Assembly: GCA_021401465.1 (NCBI GenBank)
Contig: JADDMT010000001.1
Location: forward strand, 372,001-436,000
Length of the DNA: 64,000 nucleotides
Source: Teratosphaeria epicoccoides
Taxonomy: Eukaryota > Ascomycota > Dothideomycetes > Mycosphaerellales > Teratosphaeriaceae
Direction of reading: 5' to 3'
Below are positions 1-11,227 of this stretch, one piece after another; positions within the stretch are counted from its first letter, which is position 1; each line of letters opens with the position of its first letter. The notes under the pieces were generated by a model. The model did no database searches, was not told the DNA's origin, and saw nothing but the letters and a program-made list of their open reading frames with translations. Made by a program: the position numbers and the translations under genes.

Positions 1-496
1 CAAGTCAATGGATGCGATCTCTGCGGTCGGAGAGGAACAAATGCCAGCTGAACAATAACGAACGATGGAGGTTACTCACTCATGCTGCTCGCATGTGAAC
101 GTCTCCGTGCTAAAAGCCAACCGCTGGTGATGACAAACCTTCGAAGAGTGGCTGTACGCCTCCGAATGCTGAGAGCGGCGTCTGACAGCTTGGCTGGATT
201 TGACTTTATCCGGAGCAGGACTGCATGCGGGATCGTATGCGCGATGTGCATGACTAATGACTGACAAGCTTCGCCGATTGCGCTCAATGCCTGCAAGCTT
301 ACCACGGAGCATTTCTGGTCCTTGATGTATGTCGCTATCTTGATGTTCTCCATGGAGCATGAATCTAAGCAATTCCGGACCATAGCTCTGTGTTACACCA
401 CAGTTCGTTCGTCTGCTAAAAGATTGCTCAAGGCAGCGGCTCCAAGTCCTTTCTGAATAGGAGTCTAGTCTCTCTTTCTCTTTCCGCATAGTAGCC
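1..496. other. Intergenic, upstream of qutC
   Basis: No gene is supported here. Short open frames exist on both strands but show no recognisable domain. The stretch contains the candidate QutA site at 196-211 and otherwise serves as the probable promoter and 5' leader of the dehydroshikimate dehydratase gene. Confidence 0.5.
196..211 (+). promoter_or_regulatory. Candidate QutA/qa-1F activator binding site
   Basis: The 16-mer GGATTTGACTTTATCC matches 12 of 16 positions of the quinate activator consensus known from Neurospora (GGRTAARYRYTTATCC). The right half is perfect and the left half is degenerate. It lies 286 bp upstream of the qutC ATG. The match was found by eye; the functional role is inferred from the consensus and from the neighbouring QutA gene. 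Confidence 0.4.
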
Positions 497-1564
497 ATGC
501 ATATCCGTCCAGCAATATGTTCGCATTCGCTCGGACGAGCCTGGGTCCATAAGCTGCCAGAGAAGTTCGACCAGGCAGCCCGACATGGACTGGACATAGA
601 GCTCTTCTTCGAGGACCTTTTGTACGTGGCAAAAGAGATGCCAGGCGGAGAGACGCCAGAAAACCAGCTCGAAGCCGCCCGAATCATTCGAAAACTGGCT
701 GATGAGCGCGGCATTGCGATCATGTGCCTTCAACCATTTATGCACTATGAAGGCCTGAGAGACCGCCAGAAACATGATGCAAGAATCGAGGAGATGAAGC
801 TCTGGTTCGAACTGACCGCCATACTGGGCACGGGTCTTATCTCAATACCGTCGACCTGCCAATCGACAGACGAGATGAGCGGTGACATAGACCTCATCGT
901 CAGTGATCTGCGAGAGGTCGCAGATCTAGGCGCAAGCAGAGGCATCCACTTCGCTTACGAGAGCCTCTGCTGGGGCACATACTCCAATACCTGGGAGCAA
1001 AGCTGGGAAATTGTGCAGCGAGTCGATCGGCCAAATTTTGGAATCTGCTTCGACACCTTCAACATGGCAGGCAGGATGTATGCAGATCCAGCCTCGGACA
1101 CTCGGAAAACGCCAAACGCGGAAGTTGACACTAAAGCTTCACTCCAACGACTTATTGAGACCGTAGATGTCCATAAGATTGCCTACGTACAGGTGGTCGA
1201 TGCCGAACGGTTACAGACGACTCTGACCCAGGCCAGTCCATTTTATGATCCTGATCAACCAGCTCGAATGAGCTGGAGTAGAAATTGCAGGCTTTTCTAT
1301 GGCGAGCGGGACAGAGGCGCCTACCTGCCAGTACGGGCAATATTGAAGGCGATCCTGGTGGACTTGGGATTCGAGGGCTGGGTCAGCGCCGAATTGTTCA
1401 ATCGAAGCTTGGCGGATCCAGACCCTTCAGTGCCTGAGCTGCATGCGCGAAGAGCAGCAATATCGTGGGAGAAAATAATGCGCGATTTCGGACCTGCCGA
1501 CGGACCTGCCAAGCAGGACGCGCCAGCTGTCTCTCCCGAGCAGGTGACTCGGGCGCAGCTTTGA
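497..1564 (+). CDS. qutC: 3-dehydroshikimate dehydratase (quinate pathway)
   Basis: Single-exon protein of 355 residues. It should convert 3-dehydroshikimate to protocatechuate in the cytosol, the step that commits quinate or shikimate carbon to the beta-ketoadipate route. It has the sugar-phosphate isomerase/AP-endonuclease-2 TIM-barrel pattern: N-terminal ELFFEDL near residue 35, the acidic metal-ligand strands AYESLCWG and CFDTFNMAG in the middle, and SAELFNRS near the C terminus. Length fits fungal QutC/qa-4 (about 350). The start is the ATG just before the conserved barrel strand. The adjacent activator and repressor genes of the same pathway strengthen the call. Expression is probably quinate-induced through QutA; a candidate site lies at 196-211. 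The 30-residue C-terminal end is low complexity. Confidence 0.88.
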   Translation: MHIRPAICSHSLGRAWVHKLPEKFDQAARHGLDIELFFEDLLYVAKEMPGGETPENQLEAARIIRKLADERGIAIMCLQPFMHYEGLRDRQKHDARIEEMKLWFELTAILGTGLISIPSTCQSTDEMSGDIDLIVSDLREVADLGASRGIHFAYESLCWGTYSNTWEQSWEIVQRVDRPNFGICFDTFNMAGRMYADPASDTRKTPNAEVDTKASLQRLIETVDVHKIAYVQVVDAERLQTTLTQASPFYDPDQPARMSWSRNCRLFYGERDRGAYLPVRAILKAILVDLGFEGWVSAELFNRSLADPDPSVPELHARRAAISWEKIMRDFGPADGPAKQDAPAVSPEQVTRAQL

Positions 1565-2066
1565 CAGAGGCCGGCGCGGTGTTGAGAAAGACAATAGGCT
1601 ATGACAAGTTAGACTAAAGTATGATGTAGCGTTCAGCGCAGACCTGACTCCAGTGTATTCACTGTTGTTTAAGTCTGGCTCCAACCGTGACATTACACCA
1701 CAAGGACGCATACTCGGTATCGAGATGGGCCGTCCTAGCCTGAGTGCACCATTTGGGATGCTTTCGCTTAGACCGAGTCGCTGACTTTTATCGCTACGCT
1801 GTGTCTGGAGCCAAGCTTGTGGCATGCATCATCGTCGTGTTCAGCCGGGGAAAGGGTCAAACAGAACCGTGAAGTAGCCTCCGATCGTGATGACCGGGCG
1901 CATGATGCGCGCAATCACCAGCAAATGTCCCAGACGGTTTCACGGCTAGGTGAGAGAACAATCGCCTTCGTTGCTTTTGCTGAGTCTGGTTCCGATACCA
2001 TCCGATCATTTGCCCAGCACATAGGCCAATTACTTTGGAATAGCGGATTTGAACAAATGAGCCGTC
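1565..2066. other. Convergent 3' intergenic region (qutC/qutA)
   Basis: This 0.5 kb lies between the stop codons of two convergent genes. No conserved open frame, repeat or RNA gene was recognised; it should hold both 3' untranslated regions. Confidence 0.5.
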
Positions 2067-4103
2067 TCAACCTGGCTCGTTCGCTCTCGATCCTGATCTT
2101 ATCCCACTGTATGACGGCTGCATGTAAGCCAATAAAGGATCTGAGGGTTGATAGTCTGACCCGAAGAATTCTGCAAGGTCCAAATCGGGTGCGAAACCGA
2201 GATTCTGCAAAAACTGCGGGTTGTGGTTGGAGTCATTGCGGTCCAGGAGCGCAAGTTCTTCGAAGATGTCAGCTCCTGTGCCAGTTCCCTCACTTGGCAG
2301 AGACAATGCGTTCGCCGGCGCGACGTTTGTGGAACCATCATCGGGCCAAAGACCCGCACCGTCCTTACCAGATCGAAGCATGTTGGGACTTGCAGAGAGC
2401 ACGCTCTCTGCTCCTTGCTTCGGTATGCTGATGTAGCCAAGCGGCTGTTGCTGAGCAGCGGTGAAGTTCAAGGTCATATCGGATATGGCGTCGAAATGTA
2501 ATGGTCCGGCCTCACAACTGGCGACGATTGACATTGGCTGCAGGCGGTCTTGCTTTGCCAAGGAGTTCTGCATGAGCGCGAGGACGGCCCGGTGGGATGG
2601 GCTGTGAAGTGTCGCGTTCGGGATGCCGGGAGCTTGGCCAACATCGAATGCTGCAGTGGAAGGGTCCAGGGGCGGATCAGTCCCGAATGCCGCCAGTCTG
2701 GAAGGGAGGGGTGCTTCGGAATTGCTAACGCTCGACGATGTCGAATGCAAGAAGCCTTGCGAGTTGAAAGACTGAAGAGTGAGCCGCACCAGGCGATTTA
2801 GCGTGCTGAGAGACAAGGCAGGTGCCTTTGATGCGTTCGATGCGAGCGGATCATGCCACGGCGACCATTCCTCGCCGCCATCTTCATTCAGGAGCCCGAC
2901 CTTCTCCACGTGCTCCGGACGTAGGTGACTTGATCTAATCCCCAGGTGAGACGCAACAGCAGCCTCTAGAACAAAGGCGACAAGCTCAACAGGCTTGGGA
3001 TCTGAGGGATTGATGACCGATCCGGCAGGGGTGGCATCGAGTCGCAGTAGGACACGAACTGCTCGTCCGATCAAGAACCATGCTCCCGTCCAGTCTTGTG
3101 ATACCATGGCACGCACGGCTTGCAGAATAGCAATGCGCACAAAGCTGATATGAAGTTTTTCACCATCGGCGGAACTGCAGCGGCTTGCGACTTCTTGGAG
3201 CTCTTTCGTCTGCGCATGGCTTTGGCCTTGCCCACTACGCTCCAACTGCGCAGCAGAGAGCGCCAGTATACAGCAAAGCTCTCCGTAGCCTGAATCCACC
3301 TGTAGCAGGAGGTCATGAGTCACGCCGTCGGCCGGCCAAGTGTATACGCTTTTCAGAATGCTTTGCTTCTCGATGATTGGCATCCACGAGTGAGTGAAAG
3401 CGAAATAATACTCCAAAAGCGTCCAAGTGCTCTCAGGAAGCTTGAGTCGTGGTGCTATGCTCGCACTTCGGTCTGCATCCGAGCAATGACCAGCAGTCAA
3501 CTGCGAAACGGCTCGACCTCGTCTTTTAGCATGTAACTCCGCGGACGATGCAGGAGCCGTGACAGGTGCGCTGTCAACCTGCGCCGCGGAGGACGACGAA
3601 ATCTCATGGATTTGAAGCGAAGCTTCGTTGATAGCAGGACTTTCGATGGGTGCTCCCGAAAGCATTTGATCGATCTGGCGGCAAATGATGCTGTTCCTCC
3701 ACCGTTGATGCAGTGCTTCTGCGCCAGAGCCATTCTTCGCGCTGATAACTTGGTGGACTGAGTCGTCAGCAGCAGCCAAGTGTGCTGCAAGTTGACTTTC
3801 ACCTCCAGGAAGGTACTTCAGCTGCCATGCTATGATGAGCTCTAGAGTCCGGATGTAGTTGGGCTGAATGCCGCGTTTCTTCGGCTGTTCATGGTAAGAG
3901 CACTCGCGTCGCTGCGCGGTGCACGTCTGGCATTTTGGCTGTGTGCCATCGCATTTCTCCCGGCTTGCACGACATTGATCGCAGGCCCGGGAGACGCGCG
4001 ATCGCTTTGCCGGTCCTGGCCTGTCAGGCGAAGCCGGTGGATGGGGTGGGCGCTTCCCAGTGTTGCCACTCACGTCCTCGCCCGGATCGTTACCAAGCCT
4101 CAT
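2067..4103 (-). CDS. qutA: Quinate pathway transcriptional activator, Zn2Cys6 type
   Basis: Single-exon protein of 678 residues. The N terminus carries a zinc cluster with cysteines at 41, 44, 51, 58, 61 and 68 (CDQCRASREKCDG core), followed by the linker KKRGIQPNYIRTLEL, a signature of the QutA/qa-1F subfamily. The middle (about 220-420) looks like a fungal transcription-factor regulatory domain. The C terminus ends with the acidic, QutA-like block FLQNLGFAPDLDLAEFF and DPLLAYMQPS, probably the activation region contacted by the QutR repressor. It is shorter than Aspergillus QutA (about 825 residues), mainly in the variable middle. It is expected to bind 16-bp sites in quinate-gene promoters; candidate sites exist upstream of qutC and qutR. 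Subfamily assignment rests on the linker, the C terminus and the gene context. Confidence 0.87.
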   Translation of the reverse strand: MRLGNDPGEDVSGNTGKRPPHPPASPDRPGPAKRSRVSRACDQCRASREKCDGTQPKCQTCTAQRRECSYHEQPKKRGIQPNYIRTLELIIAWQLKYLPGGESQLAAHLAAADDSVHQVISAKNGSGAEALHQRWRNSIICRQIDQMLSGAPIESPAINEASLQIHEISSSSAAQVDSAPVTAPASSAELHAKRRGRAVSQLTAGHCSDADRSASIAPRLKLPESTWTLLEYYFAFTHSWMPIIEKQSILKSVYTWPADGVTHDLLLQVDSGYGELCCILALSAAQLERSGQGQSHAQTKELQEVASRCSSADGEKLHISFVRIAILQAVRAMVSQDWTGAWFLIGRAVRVLLRLDATPAGSVINPSDPKPVELVAFVLEAAVASHLGIRSSHLRPEHVEKVGLLNEDGGEEWSPWHDPLASNASKAPALSLSTLNRLVRLTLQSFNSQGFLHSTSSSVSNSEAPLPSRLAAFGTDPPLDPSTAAFDVGQAPGIPNATLHSPSHRAVLALMQNSLAKQDRLQPMSIVASCEAGPLHFDAISDMTLNFTAAQQQPLGYISIPKQGAESVLSASPNMLRSGKDGAGLWPDDGSTNVAPANALSLPSEGTGTGADIFEELALLDRNDSNHNPQFLQNLGFAPDLDLAEFFGSDYQPSDPLLAYMQPSYSGIRSGSRANEPG

Positions 4104-4619
4104 CGCAGCCCGTCGACATTCTCGGATGATGTGATCCTGAGCAAGAATGGTATCGTCGGGCTATGGATTGCAGCGGAGACCCTACTCCTAGGACCAGAAC
4201 CCACACGGTGGCGCTGTAGGAGGCTTGAGCATGATGGCGGAGAGGAAGTGATCGAGGGCGACGAGGCTCAGGCTGTCATCAGACTTTTGCGGAGAATGCC
4301 GAGGACGGGACCATCTCCAAGAAGAGAAGGATACTGTATATGTACATGTAGATCAGCGCTGCGGGAATGACCAATGTACAAGTTGTTCGGTCAAGGAGCA
4401 TACATGCACGGCTCACCCATCGTTCCGTACTCGATCTGAATATCGTTCATGATGCAACCCAGCACCAGGTAAGGACTGTATTGATTGGTTTGGGTGCGGG
4501 TAAGACATTAGCCGTTCGGGAGGGGCTGGACTCTCTGCACACCATATGCACTAATCCACGGAACTTTTCCATTTCGTAGCTATTGACAACGACCCCGACT
4601 TGACATAGTCCAAGGGTTG
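4104..4619. promoter_or_regulatory. Divergent qutA/qutR promoter region
   Basis: This 516-bp stretch separates the divergently transcribed activator and repressor genes, so it must hold both promoters. One good QutA-like palindrome is present at 4498-4513. No other gene is supported. Confidence 0.6.
4498..4513 (+). promoter_or_regulatory. Candidate QutA/qa-1F binding palindrome
   Basis: The sequence GGGTAAGACATTAGCC consists of two half-sites GGNTAA and TTANCC separated by four bases. It matches 12 of 16 positions of the published GGRTAARYRYTTATCC activator consensus. It lies 107 bp upstream of the qutR ATG and about 400 bp from the qutA ATG, so it could control either gene or both. The dyad symmetry is seen directly; function is inferred. 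Confidence 0.5.
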
Positions 4620-7297
4620 ATGGCGATGGCGGCTATACATGCTGGAATCAAGAGGTCCTACGCCCAAATGCAAGGCGCCGGTCTTGATCATGTATCGCAG
4701 TCTGTCTCGACATCCAGAGAACCGTCACCCCTAAGAAGGCACCCGGTGGAGCAGAAGGGAGCACCAGCTCTGAAGTCAGGTTACAACACTCCAAATCTAG
4801 ACTGGACAGCAATACCAAGACAGGTCTCCTTTCCGGCCAATGCCTCCCTCGTGCTTATTGGTGTCAGAGGCGTTGGCAAAAGCTCACTTGGCGTGCTGGC
4901 AGCAGCAGCGTATGGCAGACGTCTGGTCGATTCCGAACGAGCATTCCTGGACGCCACCGGCGTATCAACACAGGCATTTCGAAAACTTCACGGCACAGCA
5001 GAATACCACAAGAAGCATTACCAGGTCTTCCAGCAGACACTGCACGCACACGACAAAGATTGCGTAATTGTCTGCAGCTTTTCCGATCTTGAAAACCATG
5101 GATCTGTGCTGCTCCGGGATTTTGCCCAACGCCACCCTGTGGTCCACATAGTCCGTGAGGCAGAGGGCATTCAGTCGTATTTGCATGTCTGGTCTCTGGA
5201 ACGGACACGGCAGCTCCTGCGTGCGAGCGGCCCTCTACTGCGATCATGCACCAACTACGAGTTCTTCAACACTTCGGAGATATTAGTACAAAATAGTCAC
5301 GAAGGCGTCCAGGGTCTGGCCAAGGCTTCGAACGGACTGTTCCTGACCCTAAAGAGGGTGGAGAGGGACTTTCTCAAATTCCTTAACAACATCATCGGAG
5401 CACCACCTCGTATGCCCAGTCAACATTCGCCATATCCATTGTCCCAAGTGCCCTTGTCGCAGCGATCTTTTACGATGTCTAGTGTTGTCGAAGTCGACGA
5501 CATTGTAGATGGCAAGGTCAACGTCGAAGCGTTGACGATCGGAGTGGATGCAGTGGAGATCAAAGTGCGCCTGAGCGAGCCTCCTCCAGGCGGGATGTAT
5601 GATGAGGATCAACTGCTTCGGATATCGCAAGCCTTTGCAATAGTGCGGCGCCCATCTGTCATTCCGTCGGTACTGTCTGTGATCTTGTCAGTCGACTTCA
5701 CAGGACACGAAGCCGCACAGAAGTCGTTGCTCACTCTGCTTGGTCACTGCTATCGGCTAGCTCCAGAATTTTGTACGATTGACAGCTCACTTAGCGATGC
5801 GCAGCTAGCCGTCATGATAGGCAGCAAAGGGCGTACTCAGGCCATAGCTTTGACTCATATTCAGGAGCGTCCTTTGGAGGGTTGGGATAGCGAAGAGTGC
5901 TTGGCAACATACGAACGCGGAGACAGGCTTGGTTTTGACATGGTCAAACTCACAATGCCTGCTGCGTCCATGGCTGACAACTTTGCGGTTGAATCATTCA
6001 AACAAAGAGTCGCACGTTCGGACGGCAAGGCACATCTCATCGCTTACAATACTGGAAAGGATGGCCGGCCTTCGATGTGCTTCAACAAAGTCTTGACGCC
6101 TGTGCGATACGCTTACGACTCAGCAAAGAATGCGGTCAGCAGTTCCGAGGACGTCTTGCTCACAGCCAAGGATGTATTCAGATCACTCTTTGCATCATTC
6201 ATATACGAGCCGATGCGGTTCTTCATCTACGGTGCTAATGTCAGCTTTTCGCTCTCGCCGGCAATGCACAATGCAGCATATGCTGCCTGTGGGATGTCGC
6301 ATACCTTCGATACACATTCATCGCCCACTTTAGATGATTTCATGCAACTTTCAAAGGACACACATTTTGGCGGATCGGCTGTCGTGCAGCCTTACAAGAC
6401 CGGCGTCATGTCACTGCTGGACGGGCTCAGCTCACATGCCAGAGCTATTGGCTCTGTGAATACTATCATACCGGTCCGTCAACTCGAAGCCGACGGCTCG
6501 ATCCCGGACGAGCGAGCGCTTCTGGCCCAGTGCAACAGGAGTGGACCAGTAAAGGCGTTGTATGGCGACAACACAGATTGGATAGGCATTCGAGCATGTC
6601 TTCGGCATGGATCCAGTCCTGCTAATACAGTACGACCACAAACGACAGCTTTGGTGTGCGGCGCCGGCGGACAAGCTCGTTCTACGATATACTCGATTCT
6701 CTCTCTTGGCGTGCGAAGCATATTCATCTGTAACAGGACCTTGAGGAACGCCCAGATCCTAGCAGACCACTACAACAAGCTGATAGAGTCGCATGCCATC
6801 AGCGAACTGGACCCGGCCAATGCACCGTCGACGCGTGTGAGAGTAATAGAGTCGTATGACAGGGCATGGCCAAGCGAGTTCAAACCACCATCGATGATTG
6901 TGTCCAGCATACCGACACAGACGGCAGACGGCGACGTGGTGGATTTCAATATACCCAATGATTGGCTCAAGAGCCCAACAGGTGGCGTAGTGCTCGAGGT
7001 AAGTCGCTGGCGTGTCAAATGTCAGGGATAAGAGGACTGATCACGTTGCAGCTGGCATATAGGCCGCTAGTCACGCCAATCGTACGGCAAATGCGGGAGC
7101 GTTCGCATCAGGGCTGGATTTTCATGGACGGCTTTGACGTCCTCCCCGAGCAAGCGTTCGCTCAATTTGAGCTGTTCACTGGACGCAGAGCACCCCGCAG
7201 GCTAATGAGAATGGAAGTGATTAAACGCTATCGCGAGGAACAGAGTCAGGAAGGCTTGTTGAAGTCACACCGGGATCCCAGTCCGCCAGCTCGATGA
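4620..7297 (+). CDS. qutR: Quinate pathway repressor, AROM-derived (QutR/qa-1S)
   Basis: Two exons, 4620-6998 and 7052-7297, joined across a 53-nt GT-AG intron in phase 0, give 874 residues. The domain order matches the three C-terminal domains of the AROM protein: a shikimate-kinase-like P-loop (GVRGVGKS, residues 81-88), a type I dehydroquinase-like middle (about 290-500) and a shikimate-dehydrogenase-like C terminus starting near NVSFSLSP (540). The spliced second exon supplies the final SDH-like helix, ending near EQFAQFELFTG. Known relatives act in the nucleus as quinate sensors that hold QutA inactive until inducer binds. The ATG at 4620 was chosen because the frame extends upstream only through a TTG. 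Length is close to Aspergillus and Neurospora homologues (about 920). Confidence 0.9.
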
Positions 7298-7457
7298 AGC
7301 AAGCTGCCATATTTCGTACGTGATTCATCGCTGGAATACCAGAGAATGCATTACGAAGGACCCGTGTGCCGCTATACAGGAGATATGCATGCGAACCTCC
7401 AAGCCGGCAGCTATAGAGGACTATATTGGCGTTCCAGCTACCTAATGAGGCCGTCAG
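7298..7457. other. Convergent intergenic region (qutR/GH47)
   Basis: Short space between two convergent genes; nothing beyond probable 3' untranslated sequence was seen. Confidence 0.4.
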
Positions 7458-9158
7458 TTAATTCTCTACACATCCAGCAGAAATTCTCACCTTGAACGGA
7501 TGCGCTTCTGTGTTGAAGACATATTGGTTTACGCCGCCGCTGTTGACCTGGTACACTGCATCCGGAGCGTGTATCAAGTAGCAGTACTTCAGCACCTCCG
7601 CGAGGAAAAAGCTATCCTGCACATTAGTGAAGCCGCCTCCTCCGACAGCATTGACGTTTTCAATCTCAGAGTAGCCCGAACCCACGCGGGTCGTGGAATT
7701 GATGGCTACGAATGCATTCCAGGACCACTCTTGGTACTTGCTGTCACCGGTAGCGCAGTAGGCGTAGTAGAAGCTCTCAAGAACTTCTGGCCTGAGCACA
7801 TAATCTGAGCTCGTGATGTAGAAGCCAGCTCGCTCGTAGAAGGCTTCTTGGCCAGTCGGCACTGAAGTGTCATCCCATCCGAAAGCTTCTGGTCCGATGC
7901 CTGTGAGAGTCTGGGAGAGTATTAGCAGAAGAGAGAGATGGTGTGTCAAGCGATCCAAGTATACCTGATTGTATGTATTTTCACAAGCAGCGACTAGCTT
8001 CAAACCAAAGTCCACATACTTCGGCTCCTTCAGCACGAGACCGCCCAAAATGAAGTTGCCTCCGTCGAAACAAGCCAGATGTCCAGAGGTCTCGCTGAGG
8101 TTGTGGCCGTTAAACTCAGCTAGGTAGGTGAGATCTGGCCTTGACTCAGGGTGAGAGGCCAAGTGAGCGATTGTAGAATCGGCGGCCAAGACCCACCTGT
8201 CTTTGTAATTGCTGTATCTCGAAGTGTCATAGACATACATCTTGATAAGATATTCGTAGAATGAATCATCACCACCATTCCAGCCGCCGGATGCGTCGGT
8301 GAACAGACCGTTACTGATGTTCACATTCGTGCCTACAAGGCCTGGCCATGGTTCATTCGATGAAGGTTGCGGTTGAAGAAGGTAGCTCTCGGCTTTCTGT
8401 GATAAATTTCCATAGGTCTCATTGCCCGTGAGGTCAGACAGGTGCTGCCATTCTAGGACCAATGTTCCAATGGTTGCAAGACCATTAGTGGTTGAACCAT
8501 CGTTGCTGCGGTTGCTGAAGATGAGGTTGTTGTAGGGGATACCAGTCGGTGTATTGAAAGCATAAGACAGGTTGTTCGCCAGATTTACGGCCTGCTCAAG
8601 CAGTACTGTCGTGTTGCTGTTGCTGATGAGGCTTGATTCTGGTCCAGTCAAAAGATCGTGTGCTGACAGCATGCCGGCTAGATATCTGATGGTGGTCTCA
8701 AAGAGGCTGACGTAGTCATCTCGATAGCTCACGCCCCAATTGATGGTTGGAATGAAGTCCACGATGTCGTTGGTGATCTCTGAAAGTCCCATGACGATGG
8801 CTGTTGAAAGAGCGTCCACAGCTGATGCTCCCCATCCATTACTGTGGTTCGTCAGCGATTCGATCCGGTGTCAAGAAGAGAATGTGTCGTACCGCGGATT
8901 CTGATACGAATTGTTGACCGGCATCAGCTCGTCGTTGGGGAAAGCGTATTGCCTGTATCCATCCCAGGCGATCTGAAAGGTCTGCTTGACAGCATTTGCA
9001 CGACTTTGGGCTACGCTATTAAGCTCTGTCCCGTTTGCCTGGTCCGTCGGCAATGTCGATTCGTATTTCGCTAAGGTAGCTACTGTGTGCGGCGAACCAG
9101 CAGCAGCTGATTGACCCAAAAGCGGTGATGCAAGTGATAAAACACCGAGAATATGCAT
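7458..9158 (-). CDS. Secreted class I alpha-1,2-mannosidase (GH47)
   Basis: Three exons on the minus strand, 9158-8893, 8841-7965 and 7910-7458, with introns of 51 and 54 nt, give 531 residues. The mature enzyme should trim alpha-1,2-linked mannose from high-mannose N-glycans. The ATG at 9158 begins a signal peptide (MHILGVLSLASPLLG). Conserved GH47 blocks are intact after splicing: AWDGYRQYAFPNDEL, NGWGASAVDALSTAIVMG, the LACFDGGNFILGG region and the C-terminal TEAHPFK motif whose Thr binds the active-site calcium in the family. Several N-X-S/T sites suggest that the protein is itself glycosylated. It most resembles secreted Aspergillus/Penicillium msdS-type enzymes; an ER or Golgi role is possible but no membrane anchor beyond the signal peptide is seen. 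Confidence 0.9.
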
Positions 9159-11227
9159 TTTTCCTGTGGGTATTCTTGGCAGCACGATAAATGTGATTGG
9201 CACAATAGATCAAAAGTACTAATGTCCAGCTGACCGGCAGAAGTAGAATGCGAAAAGAAATTGATATGAAGGAACGCTCTTGATTTCATAGTAGGGCAGA
9301 GGAAGGGACCTTCTGATATAAGCACCTTCCATGCCACTCACTATACTTGCATTTCACCCTGCCCAAAAGGAAGCGAATCGATCGTGACACGGCTCAGATA
9401 AAGTCCGAAAAGCCAGAGGCGATGTGTCCGTGACCATCCACCTGGCTGCCATGGTGGGCCCACAGTAGCGATGTCGTGTCCCAGAATACGCATGCGCAAG
9501 CTTTCAGGGTTGTTACAAGTACCCGAGTCGGGAGTCATTGAGGTGCTGTCTGTGAATTGTTAGATTGAATGCCGCGAAGCAGGTTGTCCACCGCTCGGCC
9601 TCGTGCTTCTAGGACGATTCGCGCAGGTCGGTGTGAGTCGCATTTCGCGGTCTTCAGGATGGGTTGTGTGTCGTACTCCCACTCTAAATGGTGCTCTCCC
9701 GAGCGACATGGGTGGCCTCAGGTGACTATGAGCTGCAGAAGAAATGGGCTTTCCGTCAGATGCAAACTGGTGGCTTGTGACCAGGTCGGTACATGTATGC
9801 GCTCGAAGAGATCGACAACCGAATGAGCGCCAGCATGACGCCGCCGGCGCAGTGGGCTTTAATATGAGGTGCTGCATAGGCCAACAGGGACATCATAGCT
9901 GACACAGGATTGCCTCTGAGGCTCTGACCGAATAAATGATGGTGATGTGCAGCCAGGATGAGACAGGAACAGGAAAGAGTTTGCCAATGCGGCTGCTCAA
10001 GTCCAGGATCGCCAGTCTGGGGAAATGAGGTTTGGACCTAACATTACCGTACTCAAGAACAACTTCAAGACGTGTCGTGTGGACCTCTACATGTGAGAAT
10101 GAGCACTCGAGGAGAATGCGGAAGCGCAAGACACATCGTCAGAAGACCATGCACTGCACTGCAATCATTGTCGCCCTATAGCACGTGGAAAGCGGGCGAG
10201 TGCGAGGACAATCCCTCACACGACCAGAAACAATACATATGTACAGGTTCCGATATCTGCACGGGTGGTCAAAGATAGGGCGTGGGATCTCGTCCAAGGA
10301 AAGACATACAACTTGCTCCCCACGCCTGCACCTCCTGGTATATGCCCGCGTGAAGGACGGCTGTCTAAGGCTGAAAAGCTCGCCTGCTCCGGAGCTTCTC
10401 CAGTGCTATCCTGGTTCGTCGTGAAAGACTTTCTCGCAGGAGACGTACACGTCAAATACAGCTACGCTGGCCTTCAGACTCCGATCGCTCCAAGCCGACC
10501 AGAGCGAAATCTGCAGCGAGCTGTGAGACATCGTCCGCGGCGTCCACGCAACGATTATGAGTCACTCGGGTGAGTGTGAACTCGTTCAGGAGATTTGAAG
10601 CGCTGTAGTGGAGCTTAGAAGTTCTGCCATTGTGGTTTGGACCTTCTGCAGAGCTGCAGGATGAGGTGTGGAGTAGTGAATTTCGCAACGATTCTACAGT
10701 CAACCTGAAATTGCCCGATATATGTGGAATCGGTGGCGTCAAAGCGGTCATTCGAGTATCTGGCACACGCTGAGGCGGGGAAAGTTGTACCCGCAATGGA
10801 CAACGCTAAAGAACATCGGCAAGGCGCGCGCTTCGAAGTTTCAGACGCGCGCTCCACGCAGAACCAATGATTCAGCCTCACCCGATCGACTTGTAAACAC
10901 AATGGTAATCTACATGCACATGCATCGGGCCTGAGCCAACGAGATGTATGTCGATGGACCCCAAAAGACACAAATGCGCATTCCCATCAGGCATCCACAC
11001 CCGTTCGACAAGCGCATCTGTTTCATAAGGCACGAATGCGACAGGAACCGCGTCTTTCTCGCCGTCGACTGAGCGCGGTGAACTTCACCTCGCGCGTCTA
11101 TTTTCGCTTGCATGAATGCGCGTGAAGTTATGCGACAATAGCAGAGACGAGAAAGCCCAGCAGGCGCCTGTCCTTCTTCCTCATCAATAGGACGACGCCA
11201 CCGTTCTCTCACTTTCGCCATTGTCGC
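9159..11227. other. 2.1-kb gene-free stretch
   Basis: No supported gene. Only short frames without domains are present on both strands. The right-hand part leads into the 5' leader of the DUF7598-like gene; a TATA-like TGATATAAG lies near 9313, about 155 bp upstream of the GH47 start. No repeat family or RNA gene was recognised. Confidence 0.45.

Noticed and set aside
76..723. Minus-strand frame of 215 codons overlapping the qutC start
   Set aside because: It is antisense to a well-supported conserved gene and has no domain.
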